A stretch of 64,000 nucleotides of DNA from Formosa algae. Lineage in GTDB: Bacteria; Bacteroidota; Bacteroidia; Flavobacteriales; Flavobacteriaceae. Location of the stretch: assembly GCF_001439665.1 (NCBI RefSeq), contig NZ_LMAK01000019.1, positions 62,001 to 126,000 of the forward strand, written 5' to 3'. Shown one piece after another: positions 8,326 through 16,930 of this stretch; position 1 is the first letter of the stretch, and every line of letters starts with the position of its first letter. The position numbers were made by a program, and so were the translations under genes. The notes under the pieces are model-generated. The model searched no databases. It had not been told where the DNA came from and saw nothing but the letters and a program-made list of their open reading frames with translations.

Positions 8326-9342
8326 ATGAAAACAACATTAAAATACGTATTAGCATTTTTTAGCTTAGTTTTAATAGTCGCATCTTGTGATAGTGATGAT
8401 GACGGCGTAGAGATGACAGCCGACCAAAATATTGTTGAAATAGCTCAGGAAACGTCAGAGTTAAGCAATTTAGTTGCCGCATTAACTTTAGCAGATTCAG
8501 GTACAGACAGTAATTTAATTGCCACTTTAAGTGGAGACGGACCATTTACAGTTTTTGCTCCAACGAATCAGGCCTTTGTAGATTTATTAGCCCAATTAGA
8601 TGATTATAATAGTTTAAGTGACTTTGATACAGATGAAGGAAAAGCCATGTTAACTACAATCTTACAATACCACGTTGTAGCCGGTGCAGCTGTATCTTCT
8701 AGTGCATTGACAGATAATCAGGAGATTACAACCGTGCAAGGAGAAACCGTAATGATAGATTTAACAGATGGTGTATATATTGAAGACGCTACAGAAGTTT
8801 CGGCCATGGTTACTACAGCAGATATTGAAGCAAGTAACGGAATCATTCATATTATAGACAAAATTTTATTACCACAAGAAATTATTGATATGATTAATGC
8901 TGAAACTTTAGTTGAACTTGTTTCAGGCAACGAGGATTTATCAATTTTAGAAGCCGCAGTTATTAAAGCAGATTTGGTAGATACCTTAAATAGTGATGGA
9001 CCATTTACTGTATTTGCACCAACAAATGATGCGTTTGTAGCTTTACTAGATGCATTAGGAGATGATTATAATAGTTTAGACGATTTTGATACAGATGAAG
9101 AAATGGCATTGTTAAAAAACATTTTATTATACCATGTTATTCCATCAGAAATTTATGCCGCAGATCTCACAGAAACTTCTGTAGAAACGGCTTATACTGG
9201 TAATAATTTAAGCGTTGTAGCGTCTGGAAGTAGTTTCGTTATTCAGGATGCCACAGGTGAAAATGCTAATATTTTGGCAGCAGATGTTATGGCATCTAAT
9301 GGTGTTGCGCATGTTATAGACCGTGTGCTTTTGCCAAATTAA
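8326..9342 (+). CDS. Lipoprotein with two fasciclin (FAS1) domains
   Basis: The 338-residue protein has a lipobox (VASC, Cys about 21) followed by acidic residues (DSDDDG), typical of surface-exported Bacteroidota lipoproteins. Two FAS1 domains follow, about residues 35-185 and 190-338. Each has the H1 and H2 signatures: DGPFTVFAPTN and then YHVV or YHVI, ending ASNGIIHIIDKILLPQ or ASNGVAHVIDRVLLPN. FAS1 domains mediate adhesion, and some bind carotenoids (for example bacterial homologues of algal/plant-type carotenoid-binding astaxanthin proteins). Its place between a light regulator and the carotenoid operon makes a carotenoid-related role worth considering, but the sequence cannot prove it. 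Confidence 0.9.
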   Translation: MKTTLKYVLAFFSLVLIVASCDSDDDGVEMTADQNIVEIAQETSELSNLVAALTLADSGTDSNLIATLSGDGPFTVFAPTNQAFVDLLAQLDDYNSLSDFDTDEGKAMLTTILQYHVVAGAAVSSSALTDNQEITTVQGETVMIDLTDGVYIEDATEVSAMVTTADIEASNGIIHIIDKILLPQEIIDMINAETLVELVSGNEDLSILEAAVIKADLVDTLNSDGPFTVFAPTNDAFVALLDALGDDYNSLDDFDTDEEMALLKNILLYHVIPSEIYAADLTETSVETAYTGNNLSVVASGSSFVIQDATGENANILAADVMASNGVAHVIDRVLLPN

Positions 9343-9419
9343 TATATGTGTAGTAAGAAATATATTCTTATATTGAGTTGAAATACAATTAATTAATAGG
9401 TTAGTTAAAGGTGAGTATT

Positions 9420-9446
9420 CCTGCAGCTCATTTTAGTAGTTGCAGG
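9420..9446 (+). other. Hairpin between the fasciclin gene and crtI
   Basis: CCTGCAGCT (9420-9428) pairs with AGTTGCAGG (9438-9446) with one G-T pair and a 9-base loop. No clear T run follows, so it is a weak terminator at best. It may be an mRNA element that reduces readthrough into crtI or protects the processed crt transcript. Confidence 0.4.
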
Positions 9447-9469
9447 ATTATTTAAAGATTTTAAAACAT

Positions 9470-10939
9470 ATGCAAAACAAAAAAGTTGTTATTATTGGTT
9501 CGGGATTTTCATCGTTAGCTTCTAGCTGTTACTTAGCTCAGGCAGGCTTTGATGTTACTATTCTAGAAAAAAATAATACCATTGGTGGTCGTGCTAGACA
9601 ATTTAAAAAAGACGGTTTTGTCTTTGATATCGGACCAACATTTTACTGGATGCCAGATGTTTTTGAGTCTTTTTTTAATGATTTTAAAACTGCGACAACC
9701 TCATATTATAAGTTAGAGAAATTAAATCCTGCTTATAAAATTTATTTCAATAAAGAAGAATCTATTGCTATCGAAGATAGTTTAGAAAAAATAAAATCAA
9801 CGTTTGAAGCGGTAGAGCCTCATAGTGGTAAAGCGCTTCAGAAGTTTATAAATAAATCTGAAGACAATTATAATATTGCAATTAAAGATTTGGTATATAA
9901 TCCAGGAGAAAGTGTTTTCGAGATTATAAATTGGGATACTATAATAAAATCAGGTGCTTTTTTAACGACCATTAAAAAACAAGTGGCGAGCTATGTAAAG
10001 CACGAATCACTTCAAAAAATATTAGAGTTTCCAGTATTATTTTTAGGAGCAAAGCCTAGTAATACACCTTCGTTTTATAATTTTATGAATTATGCCGATT
10101 TTAAATTGGGTACCTGGCATCCTATGGGAGGCATGTACGAGGTGGTAAAAGGTATAGAAAAATTAGCCTTGAGTTTAGGAGTTAAATTCGAAACACAGAG
10201 TGCTGTAACTTCCATTAATTTAGAGGGTAAACAAGTTAAAAGTGTGTCTACTCAGAAACAAGATTATGTTTGCGATGTTTTACTAAGTGGAGCAGATTAT
10301 CATCATACAGAAACGTTATTACCACAAGCGTTTAGACAATATTCTGAGCAGTATTGGGATAAAAAGACTTTTGCGCCTTCAGCCTTATTGTTTTTTGTCG
10401 GTTTCGATAAACCTTTAGAACATGTAACACATCATACTTTGTTTTTTGATACTGATTTTGAAGCCCATGCAGAAACGATTTACGATACGAAAACATGGCC
10501 AGAGAAACCTTTATTTTATGCTAGTTTTCCAAGCAAAACAGATCGTGTTGCAGCTCCAGAAGGTAAAGAAGCGGGTATCTTTTTAATGCCAATAGCACCT
10601 GACTTAGAAGATACACCGGAAATACGAGCGCAATATTTCGATAAACTGATGTCTAGGTTAGAACAAACAGTTGGAACTGAAGTGAAATCGCACATATTGT
10701 TTAAAGAATCATACTGTGTTAATGATTTTAAAGAGGATTATAATTCATACAAAGGTAACGCTTACGGATTAGCAAATACATTAATGCAAACGCATGTGTT
10801 ACGTCCAAAATTAAAAAGTAAAAAAGTAGATAATTTATATTTCTGCGGACAGTTAACTGTGCCTGGTCCAGGAGTGCCTCCTTCTCTTATTTCAGGTAAA
10901 ATTGTAAGCGAATTAATTTTAAAATACTCTAAATCATGA
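9470..10939 (+). CDS. crtI: Phytoene desaturase (CrtI), carotenoid biosynthesis
   Basis: CrtI introduces four double bonds into phytoene to give lycopene, using FAD. The N-terminus has the dinucleotide-binding fold (VVIIGSGFSSLASSCYLAQA, then ILEKNNTIGGRARQF). The C-terminus has the CrtI family signature YFCGQLTVPGPGVPPSLISG. The length of 489 residues is normal. I chose ATG 9470 because it starts two or three residues before the FAD-binding strand; a TTG start at 9440 would add an unlikely ten residues. It overlaps crtB by four bases (ATGA), so the two are translationally coupled. Confidence 0.95.
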   Translation: MQNKKVVIIGSGFSSLASSCYLAQAGFDVTILEKNNTIGGRARQFKKDGFVFDIGPTFYWMPDVFESFFNDFKTATTSYYKLEKLNPAYKIYFNKEESIAIEDSLEKIKSTFEAVEPHSGKALQKFINKSEDNYNIAIKDLVYNPGESVFEIINWDTIIKSGAFLTTIKKQVASYVKHESLQKILEFPVLFLGAKPSNTPSFYNFMNYADFKLGTWHPMGGMYEVVKGIEKLALSLGVKFETQSAVTSINLEGKQVKSVSTQKQDYVCDVLLSGADYHHTETLLPQAFRQYSEQYWDKKTFAPSALLFFVGFDKPLEHVTHHTLFFDTDFEAHAETIYDTKTWPEKPLFYASFPSKTDRVAAPEGKEAGIFLMPIAPDLEDTPEIRAQYFDKLMSRLEQTVGTEVKSHILFKESYCVNDFKEDYNSYKGNAYGLANTLMQTHVLRPKLKSKKVDNLYFCGQLTVPGPGVPPSLISGKIVSELILKYSKS

Positions 10940-11772
10940 AGGCACTTTTCGACACATCTAGTTTAAAATGTAGTAAAATAATTACTAAAGAATACAGTAC
11001 TTCGTTTTCTTGGGGTATACAATTATTCGCACCGTCTATTCGTCCACATATATATGCCATTTATGGTTTTGTACGTTATGCAGATGAAATTGTAGATTCT
11101 TTTGAAGGGTACAATCAAGAGGAATTGTTTTATGAGTTCGTAGCAGATTATCATAAAGCTTTAGAGCGAAAAATTAGCTTAAATCCTATTATTAATACAT
11201 TTCAAGAAGTAGTTAGAAATTATAATCTAGAGACTTATGTTGAAGATTTCCTTAAACGGATGGAATGCGATTTAAAAGTTACTGAATACGACACCGACGA
11301 GGCGTATAAAAATTACATATATGGTTCTGCAGATGTTGTAGGATTAATGTGTTTACGTGTGTTTGTTAATAACGATGAAGCGCAGTTTAATGCATTAAAA
11401 GAATCGGCTAAATATTTAGGTTCAGCGTTTCAAAAGGTGAATTTTTTAAGAGATATAAAAGATGATACCGAAGTTTTGGGACGGTCTTATTTTCCTAATG
11501 TGAACAAGAATGGATTAACAAACTTAGCTAAAGAAGATATTATAAAAGATATTGAATCTGATTTTGATGAAGCTTATAAAGGTATCGTGCAATTGCCTAT
11601 GGAAAGTCGTCTGGGTGTATACTTAGCCTATAAGTATTACTTGAAATTATTGCATAAATTAAAAAGATTAGATTCTAAACACTTATTATATGAACGAATT
11701 CGTATCTCAAATCCGTTAAAATTGGTTATTTTAACCAAAGCATATATAAGGTATAAACTCAATGTTATTTAA
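10936..11772 (+). CDS. crtB: Phytoene synthase (CrtB)
   Basis: CrtB condenses two geranylgeranyl diphosphates into phytoene, the first committed carotenoid step. The 278-residue protein has both Asp-rich Mg-diphosphate sites: YADEIVDSF near residue 52 and the second site FLRDIKDD near residue 175. It also has the squalene/phytoene synthase motifs YGSADVVGLMCLRVF and LGSAFQKVNFLRD. It starts inside the crtI stop codon (ATGA) and its end overlaps the next small gene by 11 bases. No geranylgeranyl diphosphate synthase (crtE) is seen in the window, so that precursor must come from elsewhere. Confidence 0.95.
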   Translation: MKALFDTSSLKCSKIITKEYSTSFSWGIQLFAPSIRPHIYAIYGFVRYADEIVDSFEGYNQEELFYEFVADYHKALERKISLNPIINTFQEVVRNYNLETYVEDFLKRMECDLKVTEYDTDEAYKNYIYGSADVVGLMCLRVFVNNDEAQFNALKESAKYLGSAFQKVNFLRDIKDDTEVLGRSYFPNVNKNGLTNLAKEDIIKDIESDFDEAYKGIVQLPMESRLGVYLAYKYYLKLLHKLKRLDSKHLLYERIRISNPLKLVILTKAYIRYKLNVI

Positions 11773-12223
11773 ATCGATACTCATATTACTTTTTTTTACA
11801 ATGAATTCAGGAACAGATTGCAATAAAATGCCTAAGGTAAGGTCGGAGTTCCATGCCATAATCACCGAAGATGAGCTTGACTTATTTTTGGATAATGTAA
11901 AAACAGTAGATTGCGATTTAAAAACACCATATCTAGCATCTGCTATTATGAGACAAGCAGAATTTACTAATTGGCCTTTTAGAAAATTGAATTATTTTAA
12001 AGAAGGTAAAGATGTATTAGAAGATTATATAGCAGAAAATCCGAATAATATTGAAGCGCGTTACATGCGATTACTTTGTCAGCTTAATGCACCTAGCTTT
12101 TTAAATTATGATGATAAAGAAGAAGATAGAGACTTTATTAATACGCATATAAAAACCGCTAACTTACCAGAAGACTTTAAACAAACCATGTTGTTTAATA
12201 TTAAAAAACATACAAACAAATAA
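11762..12223 (+). CDS. Conserved hypothetical protein inside the carotenoid operon
   Basis: A 153-residue protein with an N-terminal hydrophobic segment (FKSILILLFFTMNSG) that may be a signal or anchor, then a helical body with AEFTNWPFRKLNYF and a TPR-like stretch AENPNNIEARYMRLLCQLNA. I do not recognise a catalytic motif. It overlaps the end of crtB by 11 bases and shares TAATG with crtZ, so it is firmly within the operon and presumably needed with it. A scaffold or envelope role in carotenoid synthesis or placement is possible, but this is a guess from position. Confidence 0.75.
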   Translation: MLFKSILILLFFTMNSGTDCNKMPKVRSEFHAIITEDELDLFLDNVKTVDCDLKTPYLASAIMRQAEFTNWPFRKLNYFKEGKDVLEDYIAENPNNIEARYMRLLCQLNAPSFLNYDDKEEDRDFINTHIKTANLPEDFKQTMLFNIKKHTNK

Positions 12224-12687
12224 TGATTCAAATCCTATTATATATAGTTGTTACGATAGTTACATTTCTAATTATGGAAGGTATCACTTGGCTAACGCAT
12301 AAATTTGTAATGCATGGATTTTTATGGTATTTACATGCAGATCACCATCAGCCTAAATATCCACATGTGTTCGAAAAAAACGATATATTTTTTGTCATTT
12401 TTGCAATTCCGAGTATTGCATTAATGTATTTTGGAATCGAACCAGAGTTAAACGTCTTATTCTTTATTGGTTTAGGAATTATGTTTTATGGTATGGCCTA
12501 TTTTTTAGTGCACGATGTCTTAATTCATCAACGTTTTAAATGGTTTAGTAAGACTAAAAACAAATATTTAATCGGACTTAGAAAAGCACATAAAGTACAT
12601 CATAAACATTTAGGTAAAGAAGATGGAGAGTGTTTCGGCATGTTAAATGTACCTAAAAAATATCATGAGCAATACCAAAAGAAATGA
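12223..12687 (+). CDS. crtZ: Beta-carotene hydroxylase (CrtZ), sterol desaturase-type
   Basis: CrtZ adds the 3 and 3' hydroxyl groups to beta-carotene, giving zeaxanthin. It is a di-iron membrane enzyme. The 154-residue protein shows the histidine clusters HKFVMHG, HADHH, HDVLIHQRF and HKVHHKH, in order, between transmembrane helices. The start shares TAATG with the preceding gene, and the end overlaps the cyclase gene by four bases (ATGA). A ketolase (crtW) is not present nearby, so zeaxanthin is the most likely end product of this operon. Confidence 0.94.
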   Translation: MIQILLYIVVTIVTFLIMEGITWLTHKFVMHGFLWYLHADHHQPKYPHVFEKNDIFFVIFAIPSIALMYFGIEPELNVLFFIGLGIMFYGMAYFLVHDVLIHQRFKWFSKTKNKYLIGLRKAHKVHHKHLGKEDGECFGMLNVPKKYHEQYQKK

Positions 12688-13367
12688 AATCACTTACCTA
12701 TCTTTTAATCGATTTGGCTTGTGTTTTTGTTCCGTTGGTTGCTAGTTTTTATCCTAAACATGCTTTCTACAAACGTTGGATGTCTTTCATTAAAGCAAAT
12801 TGTATAGTCACTATACTATTCTTAATTTGGGATTATATTTTTACAGCTATTGGCGTTTGGGGTTTTAATCCAGAGTATTTAACCGGTATTTTTATTGGGA
12901 ATTTACCGCTGGAAGAGGTCTTGTTTTTTATTTGTATTCCGTTTTGCTGCGTATTCTCATACTTTGCTTTTACTTATCTTGTTAAAAGAAGTCCTTTTAC
13001 TTCGGTACAGCATCATATTACAACTATTCTAATCGTTGTTTTTACTATTCTGGCTGGTCTTTATTTTAATCATTGGTATACGGTTACTGCCTGTGGTTTT
13101 ACAGCATTGTACTTAATGTACTTAAAGCTTAAAAAAGTAGATTTAGCGTTTCACTATTTAACCTTCCTATTTATATTACCGTTCTTTTTTGCAAGTAACG
13201 GTTTACTTACGGGTTCGTTTTTAGATGCTCCAATTGTTTGGTATAATGATGCAGAAAATATGGGAATTCGTATGTTTACAATTCCTATTGAAGACAGTAT
13301 CTATGGCTTGCTACTTATCTTTTTAAATATAGAAGGCTTCCGTTATTTTGAAAACAAGCGTATTTAA
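12684..13367 (+). CDS. Lycopene beta-cyclase, heterodimer-type domains fused (CrtYc/CrtYd-like)
   Basis: The 227-residue, seven-helix membrane protein consists of two lycopene cyclase domains in tandem. The first contains GFNPEYLTGIFIGNLPLEEVLFF with the conserved PLEE motif; the second contains IPIEDSIYGLLLIF, the equivalent PxE(E/D) motif. These acidic residues are implicated in catalysis. It belongs to the CarR/CrtYcd class and not to the FAD-dependent CrtY class, and converts lycopene to beta-carotene. It is the last gene of the operon. Its stop codon overlaps the stop of the convergent photolyase gene in TTAA. Confidence 0.9.
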   Translation: MKSLTYLLIDLACVFVPLVASFYPKHAFYKRWMSFIKANCIVTILFLIWDYIFTAIGVWGFNPEYLTGIFIGNLPLEEVLFFICIPFCCVFSYFAFTYLVKRSPFTSVQHHITTILIVVFTILAGLYFNHWYTVTACGFTALYLMYLKLKKVDLAFHYLTFLFILPFFFASNGLLTGSFLDAPIVWYNDAENMGIRMFTIPIEDSIYGLLLIFLNIEGFRYFENKRI

Positions 13368-14641
13368 GATCTTATACCTTCTTTATAAACATCTAATGCA
13401 CGAAGACGTGCTGTTTTATGATCGACCATAGGTTCTGGATAGGAATCTGTACCATATTCTGGAATCCATGTTTTTACATATTCTAAATTTTTATCGAACT
13501 TTTCTAATTGAGTAATCGGATTGAAAATCCTGAAATAAGGCGCAGCATCGCAACCGGTTCCAGCAGACCATTGCCAGTTGCCGTTGTTAGAGGCTAATTC
13601 ATAATCTAATAAATGCTTTGCAAAATAGGCTTCCCCCCAAGTCCAATGCACTAACAAATGCTTACATAAAAAAGCTGCAGTTACCATACGTACACGATTA
13701 TGCATATAACCGGTTTTGTTTAATTGGCGCATACCTGCATCAACCATCGGATATCCGGTTTTACCTTCGCACCATAATTTAAATTCATCTTCGTCATTTC
13801 GCCATGCGATATCATCGTATTTATTTCTAAAGTTATTGTGCACAACATGTGGAAAGTGAAACAAGATTTGCATGAAAAATTCACGCCATATTAATTCACT
13901 TAAAAAAGTACTGTCTTCAGGTTTTAATTCTGAAATAATTTCTCGAATACTCACTGTTCCAAACCTTAAATGCGGACCTAAATAGCTACCAATATCTTTA
14001 TTAGGGTAATCTCTAAACTTAGCATAGTCGCTAACTTGGTCTAATTGAAATGCTTTTACCGCTTTGTTAGCGTTTTTAAAATCTATAGATTCTAAACTAG
14101 GAAAATCAAATGCGTTTTGGTATAAATTTTCAAATTCTGGTTTGGTGTGTAATGCGACACCTTTAAAGTGTTCTAACCATTTATTTTTAAAAGGAGTATA
14201 AACCGTATATGGATTTCCGTCTTGTTTTAAAATGTCGTGAGGTTCAAAAATAACTTGATCTTTAAATGTGTGAAAAGAAATGTTATTCTCGGATAACAGA
14301 GATTCAACTTCAGCATCACGTTGTTTTGCGTAGGGTTCATAATCTGTGTTGGTATAAACGGCTTCAATATTATAATCTGAAATAAGCTGTTTCCAGAGTT
14401 CTAAAGGGTTTCCTTTTAAGCACAATATGGAAGATTTATAGTTTTTTAGTTCATTATTTATGTGCTCAAGACTTTGATGAATAAATTGAACACGCGCATC
14501 GTCAGCTTCCAACTCATTTAAAATCTTTTCATCAAAAATAAAAATAGGAAGTACGTTTGTATTACTTTTTAAAGCTTCAAAAAGTCCAGTGTTATCTGTT
14601 AGTCTTAAGTCGCGTCTAAACCAAAAAATGGTATGTGTCAT
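13364..14641 (-). CDS. phr: Cryptochrome/DNA photolyase family protein (probable CPD photolyase)
   Basis: The 425-residue protein has the N-terminal antenna domain (WFRRDLRLTDN) and the C-terminal FAD domain. ELIWREF holds the Glu and Trp that contact the pyrimidine dimer in E. coli PhrB. The electron-transfer triad is intact: IAW aligns with Trp306, LVHW with Trp359, and the first Trp of NNGNWQWSAGTG with Trp382. An Asn follows FAD contact positions as in class I enzymes (NNGNW). This supports a light-driven CPD repair enzyme, not a signalling cryptochrome. It follows the SDR/DUF2867 gene by 28 bases on the same strand, so they are likely co-transcribed. Confidence 0.9.
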   Translation of the reverse strand: MTHTIFWFRRDLRLTDNTGLFEALKSNTNVLPIFIFDEKILNELEADDARVQFIHQSLEHINNELKNYKSSILCLKGNPLELWKQLISDYNIEAVYTNTDYEPYAKQRDAEVESLLSENNISFHTFKDQVIFEPHDILKQDGNPYTVYTPFKNKWLEHFKGVALHTKPEFENLYQNAFDFPSLESIDFKNANKAVKAFQLDQVSDYAKFRDYPNKDIGSYLGPHLRFGTVSIREIISELKPEDSTFLSELIWREFFMQILFHFPHVVHNNFRNKYDDIAWRNDEDEFKLWCEGKTGYPMVDAGMRQLNKTGYMHNRVRMVTAAFLCKHLLVHWTWGEAYFAKHLLDYELASNNGNWQWSAGTGCDAAPYFRIFNPITQLEKFDKNLEYVKTWIPEYGTDSYPEPMVDHKTARLRALDVYKEGIRS

Positions 14642-14669
14642 AAATAATTAAATTATAATAATTGTGTGT

Positions 14670-16085
14670 TTAAGCTGTCAGGTGTTTCAACATGTTTTTA
14701 AAAATAAAGCCGTGAAAAGGAAGTACGCTGTACCAATATAAACGGCCAGATATGCCTACAGGTCTAAAGGTTGCGGTTTGCACCAAAGTGTTATCTTTAA
14801 TTTTAAATTCTAACCATGCATCTCCAGGCAATTTCATTTCGGCTAGTAAAAGTAATCGGCCTTCAGCTTTATTAGCATAAAGTACGCGCCAAAAATCTAA
14901 GGCATCTCCAGCATGTAATTCGTTTACATGTGTACGGCCACGTCTTAATCCAACACCGCCATAAAGTTTATCTATAAACCCTCTTAATTTCCATAAACCG
15001 TTGCCGTAATACCAACCAGTTTCTCCACCTATACGCCAAATCCGGTCTATACATTCTGCTCTATCTGTAAATTCACGTTCGCGTTTATCGATAAAGCAAC
15101 CGTGTGTAGGGATTTGAATAAAGTCGGACATATTAATTGCCATTGTACCACTACTTAAAGCATCTTTCCAACTGGATATTATTTCATTAGTTTCAATTTT
15201 TTTAAATGCTTTATCTAAGGCTTCTTCATAAGAAATAGGAGTCACATCTAAAATTTTATTGATTTTATGGTCTCTGCAAACTACTTCAACTTTCATACTA
15301 TTTACTAAAGCGATTGCCAATTTGTATGATGTAGAGGTTACAAAATATAACCAATATGATGATAAACGAGGCGTCATGACAGGTACAATGTAAATGTGTC
15401 GTTTTAATCCGCGCGCTTTCGCAAATTTAAGCAGCATTTCTTTATATGTTAAAATGTCTGGACCTCCAATATCGAAATTTTTATTAAATGTTTCAGTATT
15501 GTTAAGCGATTTGCATAAAAACAAAATAACATCTGTAATACCTATGGGTTGGCATTTGGTGTTAAGCCATCTAGGCGTAACCATAATGGGGAGTTTTTCC
15601 ACTAAATCTCTAATAATTTCAAAAGAGGCACTTCCAGAGCCAATAATTATTCCTGCTCTTAAAGCGGTTAAACTGTATTTGCCTTTATCTAATTCGTGTT
15701 CTACCGTTTGTCTTGAACTTAAATGTTCAGACAACGTATCGTCATTCACAATACCGCTTAAGTAAATAACTTGTTTGGCTTGCGTTTTATTAATGGCTTC
15801 TCTGAAGTAGACTGCAGATTGTTTCTCTAATTCTTGATATTTGCTAGATGCCGACATAGAGTGCACCAAATAGTAAGCAGCTTCTATATCTTTAGGAATG
15901 TTTTCTAAGCTTTCTTCGTCTAAAAGATCTATGGTAACTACACTAATTTTAGGAGCTATTGATTCCGGCGGATTAAAACGTTTTGGGTCTCTTACGCCAC
16001 AGACAACATCGTGACCTTGAGCTACCAAAACGGGTAGCAAGCGTTTTCCAATGTATCCAGTAGCACCAGTTAAAAGTATTTTCAT
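14670..16085 (-). CDS. SDR/NAD-binding protein with C-terminal DUF2867 domain
   Basis: The first ~300 residues form an extended short-chain dehydrogenase-like fold: ILLTGATGYIGKRLLPVL binds the dinucleotide. The usual Tyr-x3-Lys pair is not evident, so it may be an atypical SDR that binds NAD(P) without classic catalysis. Residues about 320-470 are the DUF2867 domain (GGETGWYYGNGLWKLRG, FRPVGISGRLYWY, ending LPFHGFIFKNML), a START-like fold predicted to bind hydrophobic ligands. The two-domain form is common beside photolyase genes in Flavobacteriaceae. It begins the SDR-photolyase operon. The substrate is unknown. Confidence 0.85.
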   Translation of the reverse strand: MKILLTGATGYIGKRLLPVLVAQGHDVVCGVRDPKRFNPPESIAPKISVVTIDLLDEESLENIPKDIEAAYYLVHSMSASSKYQELEKQSAVYFREAINKTQAKQVIYLSGIVNDDTLSEHLSSRQTVEHELDKGKYSLTALRAGIIIGSGSASFEIIRDLVEKLPIMVTPRWLNTKCQPIGITDVILFLCKSLNNTETFNKNFDIGGPDILTYKEMLLKFAKARGLKRHIYIVPVMTPRLSSYWLYFVTSTSYKLAIALVNSMKVEVVCRDHKINKILDVTPISYEEALDKAFKKIETNEIISSWKDALSSGTMAINMSDFIQIPTHGCFIDKREREFTDRAECIDRIWRIGGETGWYYGNGLWKLRGFIDKLYGGVGLRRGRTHVNELHAGDALDFWRVLYANKAEGRLLLLAEMKLPGDAWLEFKIKDNTLVQTATFRPVGISGRLYWYSVLPFHGFIFKNMLKHLTA

Positions 16086-16128
16086 GAAATGGTATAAAAT
16101 ATGAGAGTTACTCTACCATAGAGTGCTA

Positions 16129-16160
16129 TAAAGATAAGAGAAAAGTTTCTTTGTCTTTAA
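16129..16160 (-). promoter_or_regulatory. Candidate promoter of the SDR-photolyase operon with a GACAAAG box
   Basis: On the minus strand, TTA (16158-16160), a 21-base spacer and TATCTTTA (16129-16136) approximate the flavobacterial promoter. Just downstream of the -33 element is GACAAAGAAA (16146-16155), the same position and nearly the same sequence as GACAAAAGAAA in the fasciclin promoter at 8270-8280. This suggests one regulator for both. Confidence 0.4.
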
Positions 16161-16198
16161 CACTAAAGCTACATAAAAGTGCTCAATTCATATATTAT

Positions 16199-16822
16199 TT
16201 AGAAACTTTTGCTCAATTTTGAAAATACTTGTGTTTGCATGGATTGCTGACCAATAATCGGGTTTGTCATGGTTTTAACACCTGTTTCTAAAAGATAAGT
16301 TTTCATTTCGGTTTTTATTCCAGTTCCAAATTCTGATTGTAAAAAGAATGGATTCAGTCGTAAATTATCTGGGTTATCACCTAGAGGTTTGCTTAAATGT
16401 TGATTGTAAATGTAGGGCTGAATATAATCTGTGATAGCGTAAGATAATTCGGCGCGATAATATAAATGTAAGTTTGGTGGCAGCGGACTAAAAAAAGACT
16501 GTTGTAGGGCAGGTCCACCTTCTACAGTTATTTTTAAATTTGGTAATGGCTCTGCAGTGAACGCATTACTAAAAATGGAATACTGACCCAACGCATAATT
16601 ATTCCTAACCGTAGTATGTTGTGTGTAAGTTAAAACCTTAAAGGGATTGTAAGTTGTAGTTCCCGTAGCAATATCTTGTGATACACTTTGTTTGTTTTCA
16701 GAATTTGTGTCTGTGTTTTGAGCGAATACACTTGTAGAAAAACTTGTAATTAATACATATAAATAGTACAACACATGTTGTTTTGTGAGAATGGGAACGG
16801 TGTAGTTTTTTAACATAGACAT
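16199..16822 (-). CDS. Secreted hypothetical protein, possible outer-membrane protein
   Basis: The 207-residue protein starts with a signal peptide (about 1-35, ending SVFAQ). The mature part has Asn/Thr-rich text, then alternating hydrophobic strands (LHLYYRAELSYAI, TDYIQPYIYNQHL) and a terminal Phe (KLSKSF), which fits a small beta-barrel or periplasmic beta protein. I do not recognise the family. It stands alone on the minus strand between the SDR gene and the VOC gene. A conserved function cannot be given. Confidence 0.65.
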   Translation of the reverse strand: MSMLKNYTVPILTKQHVLYYLYVLITSFSTSVFAQNTDTNSENKQSVSQDIATGTTTYNPFKVLTYTQHTTVRNNYALGQYSIFSNAFTAEPLPNLKITVEGGPALQQSFFSPLPPNLHLYYRAELSYAITDYIQPYIYNQHLSKPLGDNPDNLRLNPFFLQSEFGTGIKTEMKTYLLETGVKTMTNPIIGQQSMQTQVFSKLSKSF

Positions 16823-16930
16823 TATGGTGGTTAATACGGTTATAATGCTCTACAAGATAGTGTGTTAAAGTGTTTTGTATGTTAATTTATTTATGTTTAA
16901 CATTTTATTATGTTTAGCGATAAGATTGGA

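Noticed and set aside
9420-9446. Strong terminator after the fasciclin gene
   Set aside because: The stem is good but there is no run of T after it, so only a hairpin of unknown effect is reported.
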